Assembly: GCA_023387965.1 (NCBI GenBank)
Contig: JAEWHE010000014.1
Coordinates: 1 to 64,000 of the forward strand
DNA from: Bacteroidota bacterium
Lineage (GTDB): Bacteria > Bacteroidota > Bacteroidia > Flavobacteriales > Flavobacteriaceae
Length of the DNA: 64,000 nucleotides
Direction of reading: 5' to 3'
The position numbers and the translations under genes are program-made. The notes beneath the pieces are model-generated. The model saw nothing but the letters and a program-made list of their open reading frames with translations. It was not told where the DNA came from and did no database searches. Below are positions 1 to 8,973 of this stretch, piece after piece (within the stretch, counting starts at the first letter, position 1; each line of letters opens with the position of its first letter).

Positions 1-14
1 CAGCATAAAAACCT

Positions 15-121
<107 letters not shown>

Positions 122-125
122 TCTT

Positions 126-166
126 TAAGCAAGCCCGCTCTTTTTAGAGTGGGCTTCTTTTTTTGT
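126..166 (+). terminator. rRNA operon terminator
   Basis: A hairpin with arms AAGCCCGCTC and GAGTGGGCTT is followed by a T run, four bases after the 5S gene. It should end transcription of the rRNA operon. Confidence 0.85.
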
Positions 167-182
167 TATAGGTGCAGCGTGT

Positions 183-570
183 CGTAGTCGATCCGCCGCC
201 TTTCTTTAGAATCCTCGTCAGAAATGATGAGGATTTTTTTTTGAAATTTTTTAGAAAAATTAATTAATAAAGCAATTCTGTGATAGAGTACGTTACCGCT
301 TTTTTAGTGAAGCCTATCTTGAAAAAGATAGGCTTTCTTTTATACATACTGCAGTTCTCCGCCTCTGCAAATCGGATCGGCTTACCACCTTTACTGCGCT
401 AGTTCAGCGGGAGCTTAGGGTCTTCTTTAGAATACGCATCAGAAATGTGGGGATGTTTTTTATTCCAATTCTCATAAAAAAAATAAGTAAATAACGGTAA
501 TTCTTTGATAGGAAAGATCTGTTAGAACCACATTCCTAACAGTCAGAATGATGGTACTACAAGAATTTGG
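183..570 (+). repeat. decayed tandem copies of the 5S tail plus terminator
   Basis: The gene-free stretch after the 5S gene is not random. Positions 188-209 repeat the 5S end (GCCGCCTTTCTTTA) and run into a new terminator-like hairpin (210-242). Positions 272-305 resemble the last part of 5S (GCAATTCTGTGATAGAGTA against GCAATCCTGTGGGAGAGTA) and are followed by another hairpin with a T run (310-340). Both modules recur, more decayed, about 221-225 bp further on (TTCTTTAGAAT at 423; AATTCTTTGATAG at 499). A GATGGTACTACAA fragment near 550 resembles an internal 5S block. This looks like an old duplication of the rRNA operon end. The rest of 123-853 holds no gene that can be supported. Confidence 0.6.
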
Positions 571-820
571 ATTCCAAAAAATAAATTAATAATTTGGTGG
601 AACGTCTTAGCCGTCTAAATGAAATAACAAATTTTATGAGTTAAGCGATGTATATATTGAAGCTATTTTGATAAAGATTTTGACCATATTCAAAGAGATG
701 CTTCATTTTTTATTAAATAGAATTTATTACAATGGAAAATTATTGGGTAGTATTGGTAAATATTCTCAATTCTTTTAGAAAATAAAAGTTTGCTTTTGGA
801 CAACCTAATCGTCTACTCAA

Positions 821-850
821 AAAAAAACGCTGCAATCGCAGCGTTTTTTT
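821..850 (-). terminator. terminator of the DUF349 gene
   Basis: A perfect 8-bp stem (AACGCTGC / GCAGCGTT, loop AATC) lies between an A run and a T run, so it can work on both strands. It stands just past the stop codon of the minus-strand DUF349 gene. Confidence 0.85.
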
Positions 851-853
851 CTA

Positions 854-2827
854 TTATTGTTCAGAATTTAATCCTCTCAATTGCTTTAGTTTTTCTTTCC
901 AAAGCTGTAAACTTTCCTTGTGTTTTTCGATGTTTTTCTTCACTTCTAAAACCAGTGGATTGTCTTTTTTCGCATTCGCAAAAAACTGAATATTGTTTTC
1001 TAACTGAAATATTTCCGACTGTACTTCGTCAATTTTTTTCATGATGAAAACCTTTTCACTTTCCAGTCTTCGAGAATCATCGCCATGGGCTAATTGATCC
1101 AATCTCGTAGCAAATCGCGCCATTTCGCTATCTTTTTTGCTTAAGCTCAATTTGTCAAACAATACATCCAAAATTTTATTGAATTTTCCTTCAATATGTC
1201 TTCTTGCGTGAGGCACTTTTCCAAAACCTTTCCACGTTTCAATATGGGCTTTTATAGCGTCTAAATCTGTTTTGTGATCACCTGTCATTTCAAATTCACG
1301 CATGGTTTCGAGATAGCCTTTTTTCTTCTCGAAAGCTTCAATCTCGTCAGCGTTTGCGGCATTTCTTTGTTCGTGAAGTTTATCGAAATAAAAATTACAA
1401 GCCTCTTTAAATTCCTTCCAAAGCGAATCAGAAAATTTTCTCGGCACATGACCAATTTGTTTCCACTCTTCCTGAATTTGCTTCATCACAGGAGTTGTTG
1501 CAGCAAAATCGTCGCTATCCTTCAATGATTTAGCCTTTTCCACCAAAGCGATCTTTTTATTCAAGTTTTCGTTTTGATCTTTTTTAATGTCTTTATAAAA
1601 TGAATTTTTCAAAACATTAAAATCACGAACCGCATTTTTAAAAGCACTCCAAGTTTCCTCATTGTTTTCAGTCGGAACTTTTCCGGTCGCAAAAAAACTT
1701 TCACGTAATGCTTCCACTTTTTCAATTTGCTTTTGCCAAGCCGAATGTGAGTTCACATTTTCTTTCGCTAATTCCGAAATTTCTAATATAATTCCATTCT
1801 TTTTGGATAAATTATCCCGCTCGTTGCCTCTTAATTTTTCAAATAAAAGTTCCCGTTTATCATGAATTTTTTTGGTCAAAGCACTAAACTGTTCCCAGAT
1901 TTCCTCACGATTTTCTCTCGAAACCGGACCAATATCTTCCTTCCAAATTCGGTGTAAATCTTGCAATTCTCTAAAAGCCTTATTCACATCACTTTCTTGC
2001 GTTAACTCTTCTACACGAGCAATAATTTTTTGTTTCAACTCCAAATTATGCTTGAAATCTAAATCACGAGCCTCGCGATCAAGGTGTAAATAATCATAAA
2101 AATTTTCTACGTGAAAATGATAATTATTCCAAACATGGTTGTATTTATCACGAGGAATCGGACCTGCCGTTTTCCATCGCTCGCGCAATTCGTTAAAATG
2201 TTTAAGCGTATCTTTAATATTTTCTTGTGGATTAATCAACTCTTTCAATTCTTCCACAATTGCCAAACGCACCTCTAAATTATGCTTCAAATTATTCTGA
2301 AGCTTCTGGAAATGCGCATTTTTCTTATCACGATATTGGTGAAAAAGATGGTCAAACCTAGATTTTAGTGGTAAATGATATTGGAAATCTTCCGAGTTTT
2401 CAGCTCCCTCATTTTGCGCCTCAAACTCTTTTCTTTTTTCATCAATAAAATGATGATATTTCGACATGAATGCCGACTTGATTTCCTCAATATGATCCTT
2501 AACCGACATCACTTTTTCCACCGAAGCCAACTTTTCAAACTCCTCCACAAGCGTTTCCATTTCCATCGCCTCATAATCCAGCATTGGAATTTCGTGTCGG
2601 TCCTTTAAAGTTTCGTCCTCACTTTCCTCGGCATTGTGCTCAGAAATCGCATCAATCGCCTTCTGATTTTGGTTTTCCACAATCGTTTCTTCCAATTCTT
2701 CTGCCGAAATCGTTACCGGTTCAATCGTTTCACCGACAGCCTCAAGCGAGGTTTCTGCCTGATTTGGAACCATATTTTCCTCATTTCCATCTGCATTTTG
2801 CAGGTTGTCATTCTTTTCTTCTAACAT
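854..2827 (-). CDS. DUF349 domain protein
   Basis: A 657-residue cytoplasmic protein with no signal peptide or membrane segment. Residues 1-95 are acidic and low in complexity. From about residue 140 to 590 it is built of repeated charged helical units of roughly 70 residues, each with a W-K-x-x-G-x-V/I-P-type core (for example KTAGPIPRDK, KQIGHVPRKF, KGFGKVPHAR), the hallmark of DUF349. The C-terminus is a coiled coil. The molecular function of DUF349 is not established; the family is widespread in Bacteroidota. The gene starts at ATG and stands alone between aroE and the rRNA operon end, with its own terminator. Confidence 0.88.
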   Translation of the reverse strand: MLEEKNDNLQNADGNEENMVPNQAETSLEAVGETIEPVTISAEELEETIVENQNQKAIDAISEHNAEESEDETLKDRHEIPMLDYEAMEMETLVEEFEKLASVEKVMSVKDHIEEIKSAFMSKYHHFIDEKRKEFEAQNEGAENSEDFQYHLPLKSRFDHLFHQYRDKKNAHFQKLQNNLKHNLEVRLAIVEELKELINPQENIKDTLKHFNELRERWKTAGPIPRDKYNHVWNNYHFHVENFYDYLHLDREARDLDFKHNLELKQKIIARVEELTQESDVNKAFRELQDLHRIWKEDIGPVSRENREEIWEQFSALTKKIHDKRELLFEKLRGNERDNLSKKNGIILEISELAKENVNSHSAWQKQIEKVEALRESFFATGKVPTENNEETWSAFKNAVRDFNVLKNSFYKDIKKDQNENLNKKIALVEKAKSLKDSDDFAATTPVMKQIQEEWKQIGHVPRKFSDSLWKEFKEACNFYFDKLHEQRNAANADEIEAFEKKKGYLETMREFEMTGDHKTDLDAIKAHIETWKGFGKVPHARRHIEGKFNKILDVLFDKLSLSKKDSEMARFATRLDQLAHGDDSRRLESEKVFIMKKIDEVQSEIFQLENNIQFFANAKKDNPLVLEVKKNIEKHKESLQLWKEKLKQLRGLNSEQ

Positions 2828-2926
2828 CGCAAAAAATGTTTAAGGGTTATAATTAATTGGGAAAGATAAGAAAGCCCACGCAAAATTCAAAATTTTCTGT
2901 TAAAATGTGATGCTCGAATTTTATTC

Positions 2927-3050
2927 AGGAGCCAATCGAAGTTTCGTTTTCTGAAACGCAATTCCTGCTTTCCGCTGCAATCTTTTCATCAATTGCCTAA
3001 ATCGACATTGATAAAAAGGATTTCCGCTTCAAACACGGAGTGTTCATCGA
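2927..3050. repeat. dispersed flavobacterial intergenic repeat, copy A
   Basis: The gap between the DUF349 gene and aroE holds one copy of a palindromic repeat seen at least four times here. Its two halves each carry the core CGCTGCAATC or CCGCTTCAA, next to an inverted AAAAGG/CTTTT-type stem. The loop contains ATCAAT / ATTGAT. Compare 10811-10970, 52097-52194 and 63157-63302. No gene is supported in 2828-3141. Confidence 0.65.
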
Positions 3051-3141
3051 ACACCGATTAAAATAAATGTATTGTGAAGTAATCAGGGCTAAAAACAATC
3101 AGGGTTACCTTTTTTAAACTTGGTTGAATTCGTAGAAAAAA

Positions 3142-3888
3142 TTACTTATTCCAAATTCTCCAGGCTTTTTCCGCCTGAAGTTCCAACATTTCCAAACCGT
3201 TTTTGATTTTTGCGCCACGTTTTTTGGCTTTTTTCAAAAAAATAGTTTCCGAAGGATTGTAGATTAAATCGTACGCCAAATGTTTTTCTGTAAAAAATTC
3301 GTACGGCAACGGCGGAAAAGCATCCACATTTGGCGAAGTTCCCAAAGGCGTGCAATTGATGATAATTTGATGATTGTCAAAAGTCGTAGCGTTAATCAGT
3401 TGGTACGAAATATTATTCGGCGATCCTTCTCTCGAGGCAAAAGTGTACAAAATGCCCAACTCTTTTAACGCAAAAGCCACCGCCTTTGAAGCGCCACCAG
3501 TTCCTAAAATCAACGCTTTTTTATGATGCGGTTCTAACAAGGGTTTCAATGATTTTTTAAAACCGTAATAATCTGTATTGTAACCTTTTAATTTGTTTTT
3601 ACGAGTGAATCTAATGGTGTTTACTGCTCCAATTTCTGTGGCTTTTTTTGAAATTTTGTCCAGTAATGGTATCACGGTTTCTTTGTAGGGGATTGTAACA
3701 TTCAAGCCTTTGAGATTTGGATTTTCTTTTACGATTTTTGGCAACAAATCAATTTCTGGCAAATCGAAGTTTTGGTAATCATAATCGGTTAAACCAAGAA
3801 CATTGAATTTTTCTTTAAAATATTTCGGCGAAAAAGAATAAGCAATATTTTTTCCGATAAGCCCAAATAAAAAATTGGTTTTAGCCAT
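3142..3888 (-). CDS. aroE: shikimate dehydrogenase
   Basis: AroE reduces 3-dehydroshikimate to shikimate with NADPH, in aromatic amino acid synthesis. The 248 residues match a compact AroE. Visible are the substrate-binding NVTIPYK at 63-69, whose lysine is catalytic, GAVNT at 87-91, NTD at 104-106 with the catalytic aspartate, and the Rossmann loop GTGGASKA at 129-136. The start is ATG. The TPR gene upstream on the same strand has its own terminator, so aroE is probably transcribed alone. Confidence 0.95.
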   Translation of the reverse strand: MAKTNFLFGLIGKNIAYSFSPKYFKEKFNVLGLTDYDYQNFDLPEIDLLPKIVKENPNLKGLNVTIPYKETVIPLLDKISKKATEIGAVNTIRFTRKNKLKGYNTDYYGFKKSLKPLLEPHHKKALILGTGGASKAVAFALKELGILYTFASREGSPNNISYQLINATTFDNHQIIINCTPLGTSPNVDAFPPLPYEFFTEKHLAYDLIYNPSETIFLKKAKKRGAKIKNGLEMLELQAEKAWRIWNK

Positions 3889-3910
3889 AATTTTTCTTTC
3901 AAAAATAAAA

Positions 3911-3937
3911 AAAACCTGACAAATGCTGTCAGGTTTT
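3911..3937 (-). terminator. terminator between the TPR gene and aroE
   Basis: The stem AACCTGACA / TGTCAGGTT with loop AATGC is flanked by A and T runs. It sits just after the TPR gene stop on the minus strand and before aroE. Confidence 0.85.
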
Positions 3938-3959
3938 TCGGCGGGTTTTTGTTTTATAG

Positions 3960-5354
3960 TTATTTTTTAAATTGCGAAAAAATCTTTTGCACTTCAGGAA
4001 GCGTTAACGCATCGGGAAAAATTCTTTCGAAAATATCTCTTTTTTCAGTGTTGAACTGCAATGCTTTAGTTAAATGAAAACAGCATTTTTCGATGTTATT
4101 AAGCAAGTAATATAAACCTGCCAAGCGGTATTCAATTAAATATTCATCCGGAAAATACTCAGTGGCTTTTAAAAGTGTATGAACGGCGGCATCATCTTCG
4201 CCTAAATCCGTCAAAACATCTGCCCAAGAAGTCCAGGTATTGAGTTCAAATTCACCAAATTCTACCGCTTTTCTATAACCAATTTCTGCTTCTTCATAAA
4301 AAGCTAATTCTTTATTGATCATTGCATAACGTTTCCAATAAAGCTTGTTTTCGTTATCAATACCAATGGCTTTATTGACATAAAATAATGCTTTCTGGAA
4401 ATTTTTTTGGCGTACATAAAAATCCGTAATGGCAATCCAGCCTTTATCTAAAAGTGGATCTTCGTGAACGGTTTTGTGGTAAAATTTAATTGCTTGGTTT
4501 TTATTTCCTAGCTTTTCGTAACATTTACCAATTCTCAACAAAGCATACGAGGTCGCATCTTCTAATTCTATGGTTCGGTTATAACTTTCAATGGCTTCTT
4601 CGTAACGGTTCAATTTTTCGAGCGCTTTTGCTTTTTCCATAAAAGAACCCATAAAATCTTCATCGATTAACGAGGCAAAGTCAAAACAGCGCAAAGCATT
4701 TTCATAATCTTTTAGGTTATAAAAAAGTCTTCCGCTTTGATGCCAGGCGATTTCGCTGTACGGATTTTTGTTGATGTATTTTTCAAGAAAATCAATCGCT
4801 TCCTGATGTTGATCTAAAAATTCAAAGCAGTAAACCACATTATACAAAGCGGTTTGGTCTTCAAAATCTTCTTCCAAACAAAAAATAAAATTTTGCTTTG
4901 CTAACTCTAAATTGTCCATAAAAAGATATTCCATGCCAATTAAATTGTAAACATCGGCATAATCTTCAGTAAGATTTAAAGCTTCTTTCAGGAGTTCAAC
5001 GGCTTTTTCGTGATTGTCTTTTTTAGAATAAATATTAGCGTGTTGAATGTAAATTTCTTCATTTCGAGGTTCGATGGCATATAACTCATTGAGTAGTTTT
5101 TCGGCAGCATCTAATTTGTCCTCAAATATCATCATTTCGACCTGTACCAGTTTTAGGCCCGTAGATTTCGGATGCTGTTCTAATGCCAATTTCAAGGCTT
5201 TTTTTGCCAAAGACATTTTACCCATATCCATGTAATGAAGAACAATTTCTTCAAATTCTTCAGAATCGAAAAAGAGAACTTTGTTAGTTTTCAACATCGA
5301 TTCAAAACGAGATAAGGATAAGTTGTGGTCTTCTTCATCATGACTCAAATGCAT
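3960..5354 (-). CDS. tetratricopeptide repeat protein
   Basis: A 464-residue cytoplasmic protein made almost entirely of TPR units, for example around residues 70-100, 105-135, 170-270 (KDYENALRCFDFA) and 270-330 (NRYEEAIESYNR, GNKNQAIKFYHK). No signal peptide is seen. TPR arrays bind other proteins, and the partner cannot be read from the sequence. The acidic N-terminus (HDEEDH) is typical of flavobacterial homologues. The start is ATG at 5354, downstream of a TAGCTTTG promoter element. Confidence 0.88.
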   Translation of the reverse strand: MHLSHDEEDHNLSLSRFESMLKTNKVLFFDSEEFEEIVLHYMDMGKMSLAKKALKLALEQHPKSTGLKLVQVEMMIFEDKLDAAEKLLNELYAIEPRNEEIYIQHANIYSKKDNHEKAVELLKEALNLTEDYADVYNLIGMEYLFMDNLELAKQNFIFCLEEDFEDQTALYNVVYCFEFLDQHQEAIDFLEKYINKNPYSEIAWHQSGRLFYNLKDYENALRCFDFASLIDEDFMGSFMEKAKALEKLNRYEEAIESYNRTIELEDATSYALLRIGKCYEKLGNKNQAIKFYHKTVHEDPLLDKGWIAITDFYVRQKNFQKALFYVNKAIGIDNENKLYWKRYAMINKELAFYEEAEIGYRKAVEFGEFELNTWTSWADVLTDLGEDDAAVHTLLKATEYFPDEYLIEYRLAGLYYLLNNIEKCCFHLTKALQFNTEKRDIFERIFPDALTLPEVQKIFSQFKK

Positions 5355-5400
5355 AGGCTATATTTTAAAAATTATCCTTCAATAAATTTAGTTAGCTTAA

Positions 5401-5408
5401 CAAAGCTA
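5401..5408 (-). promoter_or_regulatory. -7 promoter element for the TPR gene
   Basis: On the minus strand this reads TAGCTTTG, a full match to the Bacteroidota -7 consensus TAnnTTTG, about 45 nt upstream of the ATG. No good -33 TTG is seen at the usual distance, so the call is tentative. Confidence 0.4.
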
Positions 5409-5457
5409 ATCGGGTAGGGTTGTAAATTGTTGTGAACAATTTAATTAACAGTTGGTT

Positions 5458-5760
5458 TTACAATATCGAACAGTTGTAACATTCGAGTTGAATAAATTTT
5501 ATTCCCCAATATATAAAAGTTACAAAAAATAACCCTAAAATAAAAATTTCTATGGGCCTAATTGCTTTTGTGCTGATTTTAAATAAGATGTAAACTAATA
5601 AAGCTATCGAGACAGCAACAAATATTAATACAAAATAATCAGCAATACCAGAATGTTTGTTAGTTTCAAATTGTAAGTAAGGCAATAATAAAAAACTTAC
5701 GATACAATTTAAAATAATTAGGCTAATTGTAAAAAAAATTATTTTAATTGGAATTTTCAT
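5458..5760 (-). CDS. small membrane protein, unknown function
   Basis: A 100-residue protein with three predicted membrane helices (about residues 8-28, 42-62 and 72-90) and little outside them. It has two cysteines near the C-terminus (LECYNC). No family is recognised. Its ATG overlaps the stop of the aminotransferase gene upstream by four bases (ATGA), so the two are translationally coupled in one mRNA. The coupling may be only positional. Confidence 0.7.
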   Translation of the reverse strand: MKIPIKIIFFTISLIILNCIVSFLLLPYLQFETNKHSGIADYFVLIFVAVSIALLVYILFKISTKAIRPIEIFILGLFFVTFIYWGIKFIQLECYNCSIL

Positions 5761-6941
5761 TTAATCAAAACTTCATCTAATACTTGGCGAATAATTGCGC
5801 AACCTTCAACAATTTCTTCTTCGGAAACGGTTAGGGGAGGTGTAATCCGGATGGCTTTTCCTTCAAACAATAACCAAAAAAGAATTAAACCTCGTTGATG
5901 ACATTTTAAAATTACTTCGTTGGTAATTTCGTCACTTTCGGTCATTGCAGCAAGCATTAATCCTCGTCCCCGTATTTCTTTTATCAAAGGATGTACCAAA
6001 TTTTCTCTGAAAATTTTTTCTTTCACAAGCGTATCAGCAATCAGGTTGGTTTCGGTGATTTCTTGCAAAGTTGCTAAACAAGCTGCGGCAATCACGGGAT
6101 GTCCGCCAAACGTGGTAATATGACCTAATTTTGGTCCGAAACTAAGCAAATCCATCATTTCTGCCGAAGCGACAAAAGCGCCAACCGGCATTCCGCTTCC
6201 CATTCCTTTTCCTAAAATAACTACGTCAGGAACTACATTATAGTTTTCAAAACCAAATAATTTTCCGGTTCTTCCAAATCCAGGCTGGATTTCGTCAATA
6301 ATCATCAAAGCGCCAACTTCAGTACATTTTTGCCTAACTTTTTGCAAAAAATTATTATCAGGCTCAATGAATCCGGCACCTCCCTGGATACTTTCGAGAA
6401 TAATTCCGGCAGTTTTTTCAGTGATTTTTTCTAAATCGGCTTCATTGTTGAACGTGATAAAATCAACATCTGGAATTAACGGTCTGAAAGCTTGTTTTCT
6501 TTCTTCAAAACCCATCACACTCATCGAACCCATAGTGTTGCCGTGATAGGCATTTTTGCAAGAAATTAATTGGCTTCTCCCTGTCACTCGACGCGCCAAC
6601 TTTAAAGCGCCTTCGGTTGCTTCTGTTCCGGAATTTACCAAATACGTTTTGTTGAGTGGCTTTGGCATTAACGAAGCCAATAACTTGCAAAATTCTGTTG
6701 CAGGATTTTGAGCATATTCGCCATAAACCATCACATGAGAATATTTGTCAAGCTGATTTTTGATAGCATCGTTCACTCTTTTGGGTTGATGTCCCAAAGT
6801 ACAAGCCGAAACGCCTGCGACAAAATCAAGGTATTTCTTGTTTTTAGTATCGTAAATATAAGAACCAATTGCGTGAGAAACCTCCATTCCTAAAGGATAT
6901 GGCGATGTTTGTGCTTGGTATTGGTAAAAATCTTTAATCAT
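5757..6941 (-). CDS. class III (aspartate aminotransferase family) PLP-dependent aminotransferase
   Basis: This 394-residue enzyme moves an amino group between an amino donor and a keto acid using PLP. NSGTEA at 103-108, the IDEIQPGFGRTG segment at 215-226 and the PLP lysine in LGKGMGSG (K245) are the family marks. The family includes acetylornithine, ornithine and 4-aminobutyrate aminotransferases. No arginine or lysine pathway gene lies nearby, so the substrate stays open. The downstream small membrane gene overlaps by four bases. Confidence 0.85.
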   Translation of the reverse strand: MIKDFYQYQAQTSPYPLGMEVSHAIGSYIYDTKNKKYLDFVAGVSACTLGHQPKRVNDAIKNQLDKYSHVMVYGEYAQNPATEFCKLLASLMPKPLNKTYLVNSGTEATEGALKLARRVTGRSQLISCKNAYHGNTMGSMSVMGFEERKQAFRPLIPDVDFITFNNEADLEKITEKTAGIILESIQGGAGFIEPDNNFLQKVRQKCTEVGALMIIDEIQPGFGRTGKLFGFENYNVVPDVVILGKGMGSGMPVGAFVASAEMMDLLSFGPKLGHITTFGGHPVIAAACLATLQEITETNLIADTLVKEKIFRENLVHPLIKEIRGRGLMLAAMTESDEITNEVILKCHQRGLILFWLLFEGKAIRITPPLTVSEEEIVEGCAIIRQVLDEVLIK

Positions 6942-6950
6942 TTTTAAGTT

Positions 6951-7034
6951 TCAAAGTTGGGGAGTTTTAGAGTTCAAAAGTTTAAAGTTGCAAAGTTTCT
7001 GCTGACAAATTTTCAAATCTTCAAATCTTCGAAC
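6951..7034. repeat. short-period AT-rich repeat
   Basis: The gap between the OstA-like gene and the aminotransferase is built of loose repeats of AAAGTT and CAAATCTT words with a period of about 7-8 bases. Similar heptad arrays occur at 16263-16340 and 52259-52360. Confidence 0.5.
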
Positions 7035-7035
7035 A

Positions 7036-8667
7036 TTACTGCGTTTTTTTCTGCGACGGATTATTTTTGTCGTACTCCAATGTTTCTTTTCGGGGTTCCA
7101 TTGGTACGGGTTTTTTGGCATCGTCAATGGCACCAGCTTCTTCTTGTTTTTCGTGGTAAAGCTGTTCTTCCGGCGGAAAAATATCCTCCATTTTGGTAAT
7201 CATTTCGTCGCCACGCCAAATAAATCCACGGAGTTTCCGGGCATTTTCGGGAAGTTCTTTTTCGGGATAACTATCGCTTTGGATATTTTTAAAAGACGTA
7301 ATTATATTGATTTTATTGTCTTCTAATTCAAGTTTGATAGCGCTGCTAACGCCTTTATCAATTGCGGCAAGCTCACCTTTATCGTAGGCAAAATAAATTT
7401 TTTCGGTGTTTTTGACCAAATCTACTTCGTACAATTTGTTATCACGAAATTTTCCATAAAGATTTACGCCTTTCACCTGATTGTAGCCTTTTCCCAAAGT
7501 ATCTTTTGAAGCGATAAAAGCATTGTTGAGTACTTTTAAAGAGTCGAGTTTTTCAGTTTGCGTGTTGGAAATGAGGTGCATGACATCGCCGGTTAATTGG
7601 TTTTCGCCGTTCCATAAAACAGGTCTTCCAATTAATTTCGTGATTCCGGTTTTTTCCGAAGAATGCAGAGAATCACATTTTCCGCTTAAATCAATTTTGT
7701 AAAATCTCACGTTAGGAAACGCCCGAACCACTCTGCTTTCGGGTTTCCCGGTTACCAACATTTTTTTTCCATGCATGTACAAAGTATCTTTTTCCACCAA
7801 AGTTGCCGTGTAAGCACGTCCGGTCATCATGAGGGAATCTTGATTCCGATAAACTTCAGCATAATGTCCGCGAGCGATAGATTTATTGATGGAATCCGTC
7901 ACTTTTACGCGTCGTGTGGCCGAAGCAAATTCCCGGTTCCTGTCGTAATACAAACTGTCACCTTCAATGAGTCGGTTGTTGTATTTGATATAAGAATTTT
8001 TGACAAAATGCGCGAAATTCTTTTTGGTATCATAAAAACCTTTTTCGGTATAAATGAAATTTTCCTTGCTTGTAATCGTTGAAGGCCCAAACAAATACGA
8101 ATGTCCCGAATTTGAATAATAATCCAAATGGTTCGATTTAATCACATATTTAGGATTGGTAATGGTAACAGCCGTTAAAAACTGAAACTTTTTTTGGTCT
8201 AAATAATACCTTCCAGATTTGCTTCGCAACGTGTTTTCTTGGTCTTTAATCGTGCCGTAAGTGGTGTAATAGGCTTCCTGAATTCTTCTGTCGAAATTAA
8301 TGGTGTCGGTTGTTAGCGTCATTTTTGGGTCACGCATCACAACATTTCCGGTGGCAAAGGCAAATTTTGTGTTCCCACGATATTCAGCATATTTGCTGTC
8401 CATAAATACGGTATCGCCTTGGTTCATTTTGACATCGCCAAAAGCCAAGACGTAATTTTCTTTTTGAAAAAGATAAGCGGTATTGCAATTCATCCGAACG
8501 CCATCGTGCAACAAACGAACGTTTCCGCGATAACGAATGGCTCCTGGAATATCATCTTGCTGAATGTCAACAAAATCTGAGTTTTCCATTACAATTTTTT
8601 TTGGGGGTGCTTGTGCCGAAATTGTTGCGGAAATTAAAAAAGCAAGCAGTAAAAAAAGGTTCTTCAA
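7036..8667 (-). CDS. OstA-like protein (LptA/LptD N-domain family)
   Basis: From the start at 8667 this is a 543-residue secreted protein. Residues 1-20 form a clear signal peptide ending in ISAQA. It then has repeated beta-jellyroll units of the OstA type (for example IRYRGNVRLLHDG, VLAFGDVKMNQGD, AFATGNVVMRDPK). The fold carries lipopolysaccharide across the periplasm in LptA and LptD; a transport role here is inferred. A TTG at 8688 would extend the ORF by seven residues, but it overlaps a TAAATTTG promoter element and spoils the signal peptide, so the TTG at 8667 was chosen. The C-terminal 50 residues are charged and proline-rich. Confidence 0.82.
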   Translation of the reverse strand: MKNLFLLLAFLISATISAQAPPKKIVMENSDFVDIQQDDIPGAIRYRGNVRLLHDGVRMNCNTAYLFQKENYVLAFGDVKMNQGDTVFMDSKYAEYRGNTKFAFATGNVVMRDPKMTLTTDTINFDRRIQEAYYTTYGTIKDQENTLRSKSGRYYLDQKKFQFLTAVTITNPKYVIKSNHLDYYSNSGHSYLFGPSTITSKENFIYTEKGFYDTKKNFAHFVKNSYIKYNNRLIEGDSLYYDRNREFASATRRVKVTDSINKSIARGHYAEVYRNQDSLMMTGRAYTATLVEKDTLYMHGKKMLVTGKPESRVVRAFPNVRFYKIDLSGKCDSLHSSEKTGITKLIGRPVLWNGENQLTGDVMHLISNTQTEKLDSLKVLNNAFIASKDTLGKGYNQVKGVNLYGKFRDNKLYEVDLVKNTEKIYFAYDKGELAAIDKGVSSAIKLELEDNKINIITSFKNIQSDSYPEKELPENARKLRGFIWRGDEMITKMEDIFPPEEQLYHEKQEEAGAIDDAKKPVPMEPRKETLEYDKNNPSQKKTQ

Positions 8668-8745
8668 TTGAAAATATTTTGGGTTCAAATTTAATTAAAT
8701 TCTATCAACCTGATTTTTAATTAAGAATTTTTTGTGCAAATGAGT

Positions 8746-8935
8746 AGATTGCCACGAATGCACGAATTATTTTTTCCAGAAACCACTGATTCAATGTTTA
8801 AAAAATAATCCGAAAAATCATTTAATTTTCGGCGTGATATACAAAAGCCACGAATGCACGAATTATTGTTTTTTAAAGCCACTGATTCACTGATTAAAAT
8901 TTAATCCTAAAATCATTTAATCTGTGGCGGGAAGC
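8746..8935. repeat. two tandem copies of a GCCACGAATGCACGAATTATT repeat unit
   Basis: Two imperfect units of about 95 bp stand side by side. Each begins with GCCACGAATGCACGAATTAT, continues with CCACTGATTCA and ends with AATCATTTAAT before a TGTGGC or CGGCG word. They fill the gap between purA and the OstA-like gene. The function is unknown. Confidence 0.7.
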
Positions 8936-8940
8936 AAAAA

Positions 8941-8968
8941 AAAGCCCCGAAAATTCGAGGCTCTTTTT
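8941..8968 (-). terminator. purA terminator
   Basis: A hairpin of AGCCCCGAA with TTCGAGGCT (one mismatch), flanked by A and T runs, just past the purA stop. Confidence 0.75.
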
Positions 8969-8973
8969 GTCAT

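Noticed and set aside
123..853. tRNA genes after the rRNA operon
   Set aside because: No cloverleaf with a TTC loop and acceptor stem could be found in the stretch.
790..1044. Plus-strand 84-codon ORF
   Set aside because: It spans the terminator and is antisense to the end of the DUF349 gene.
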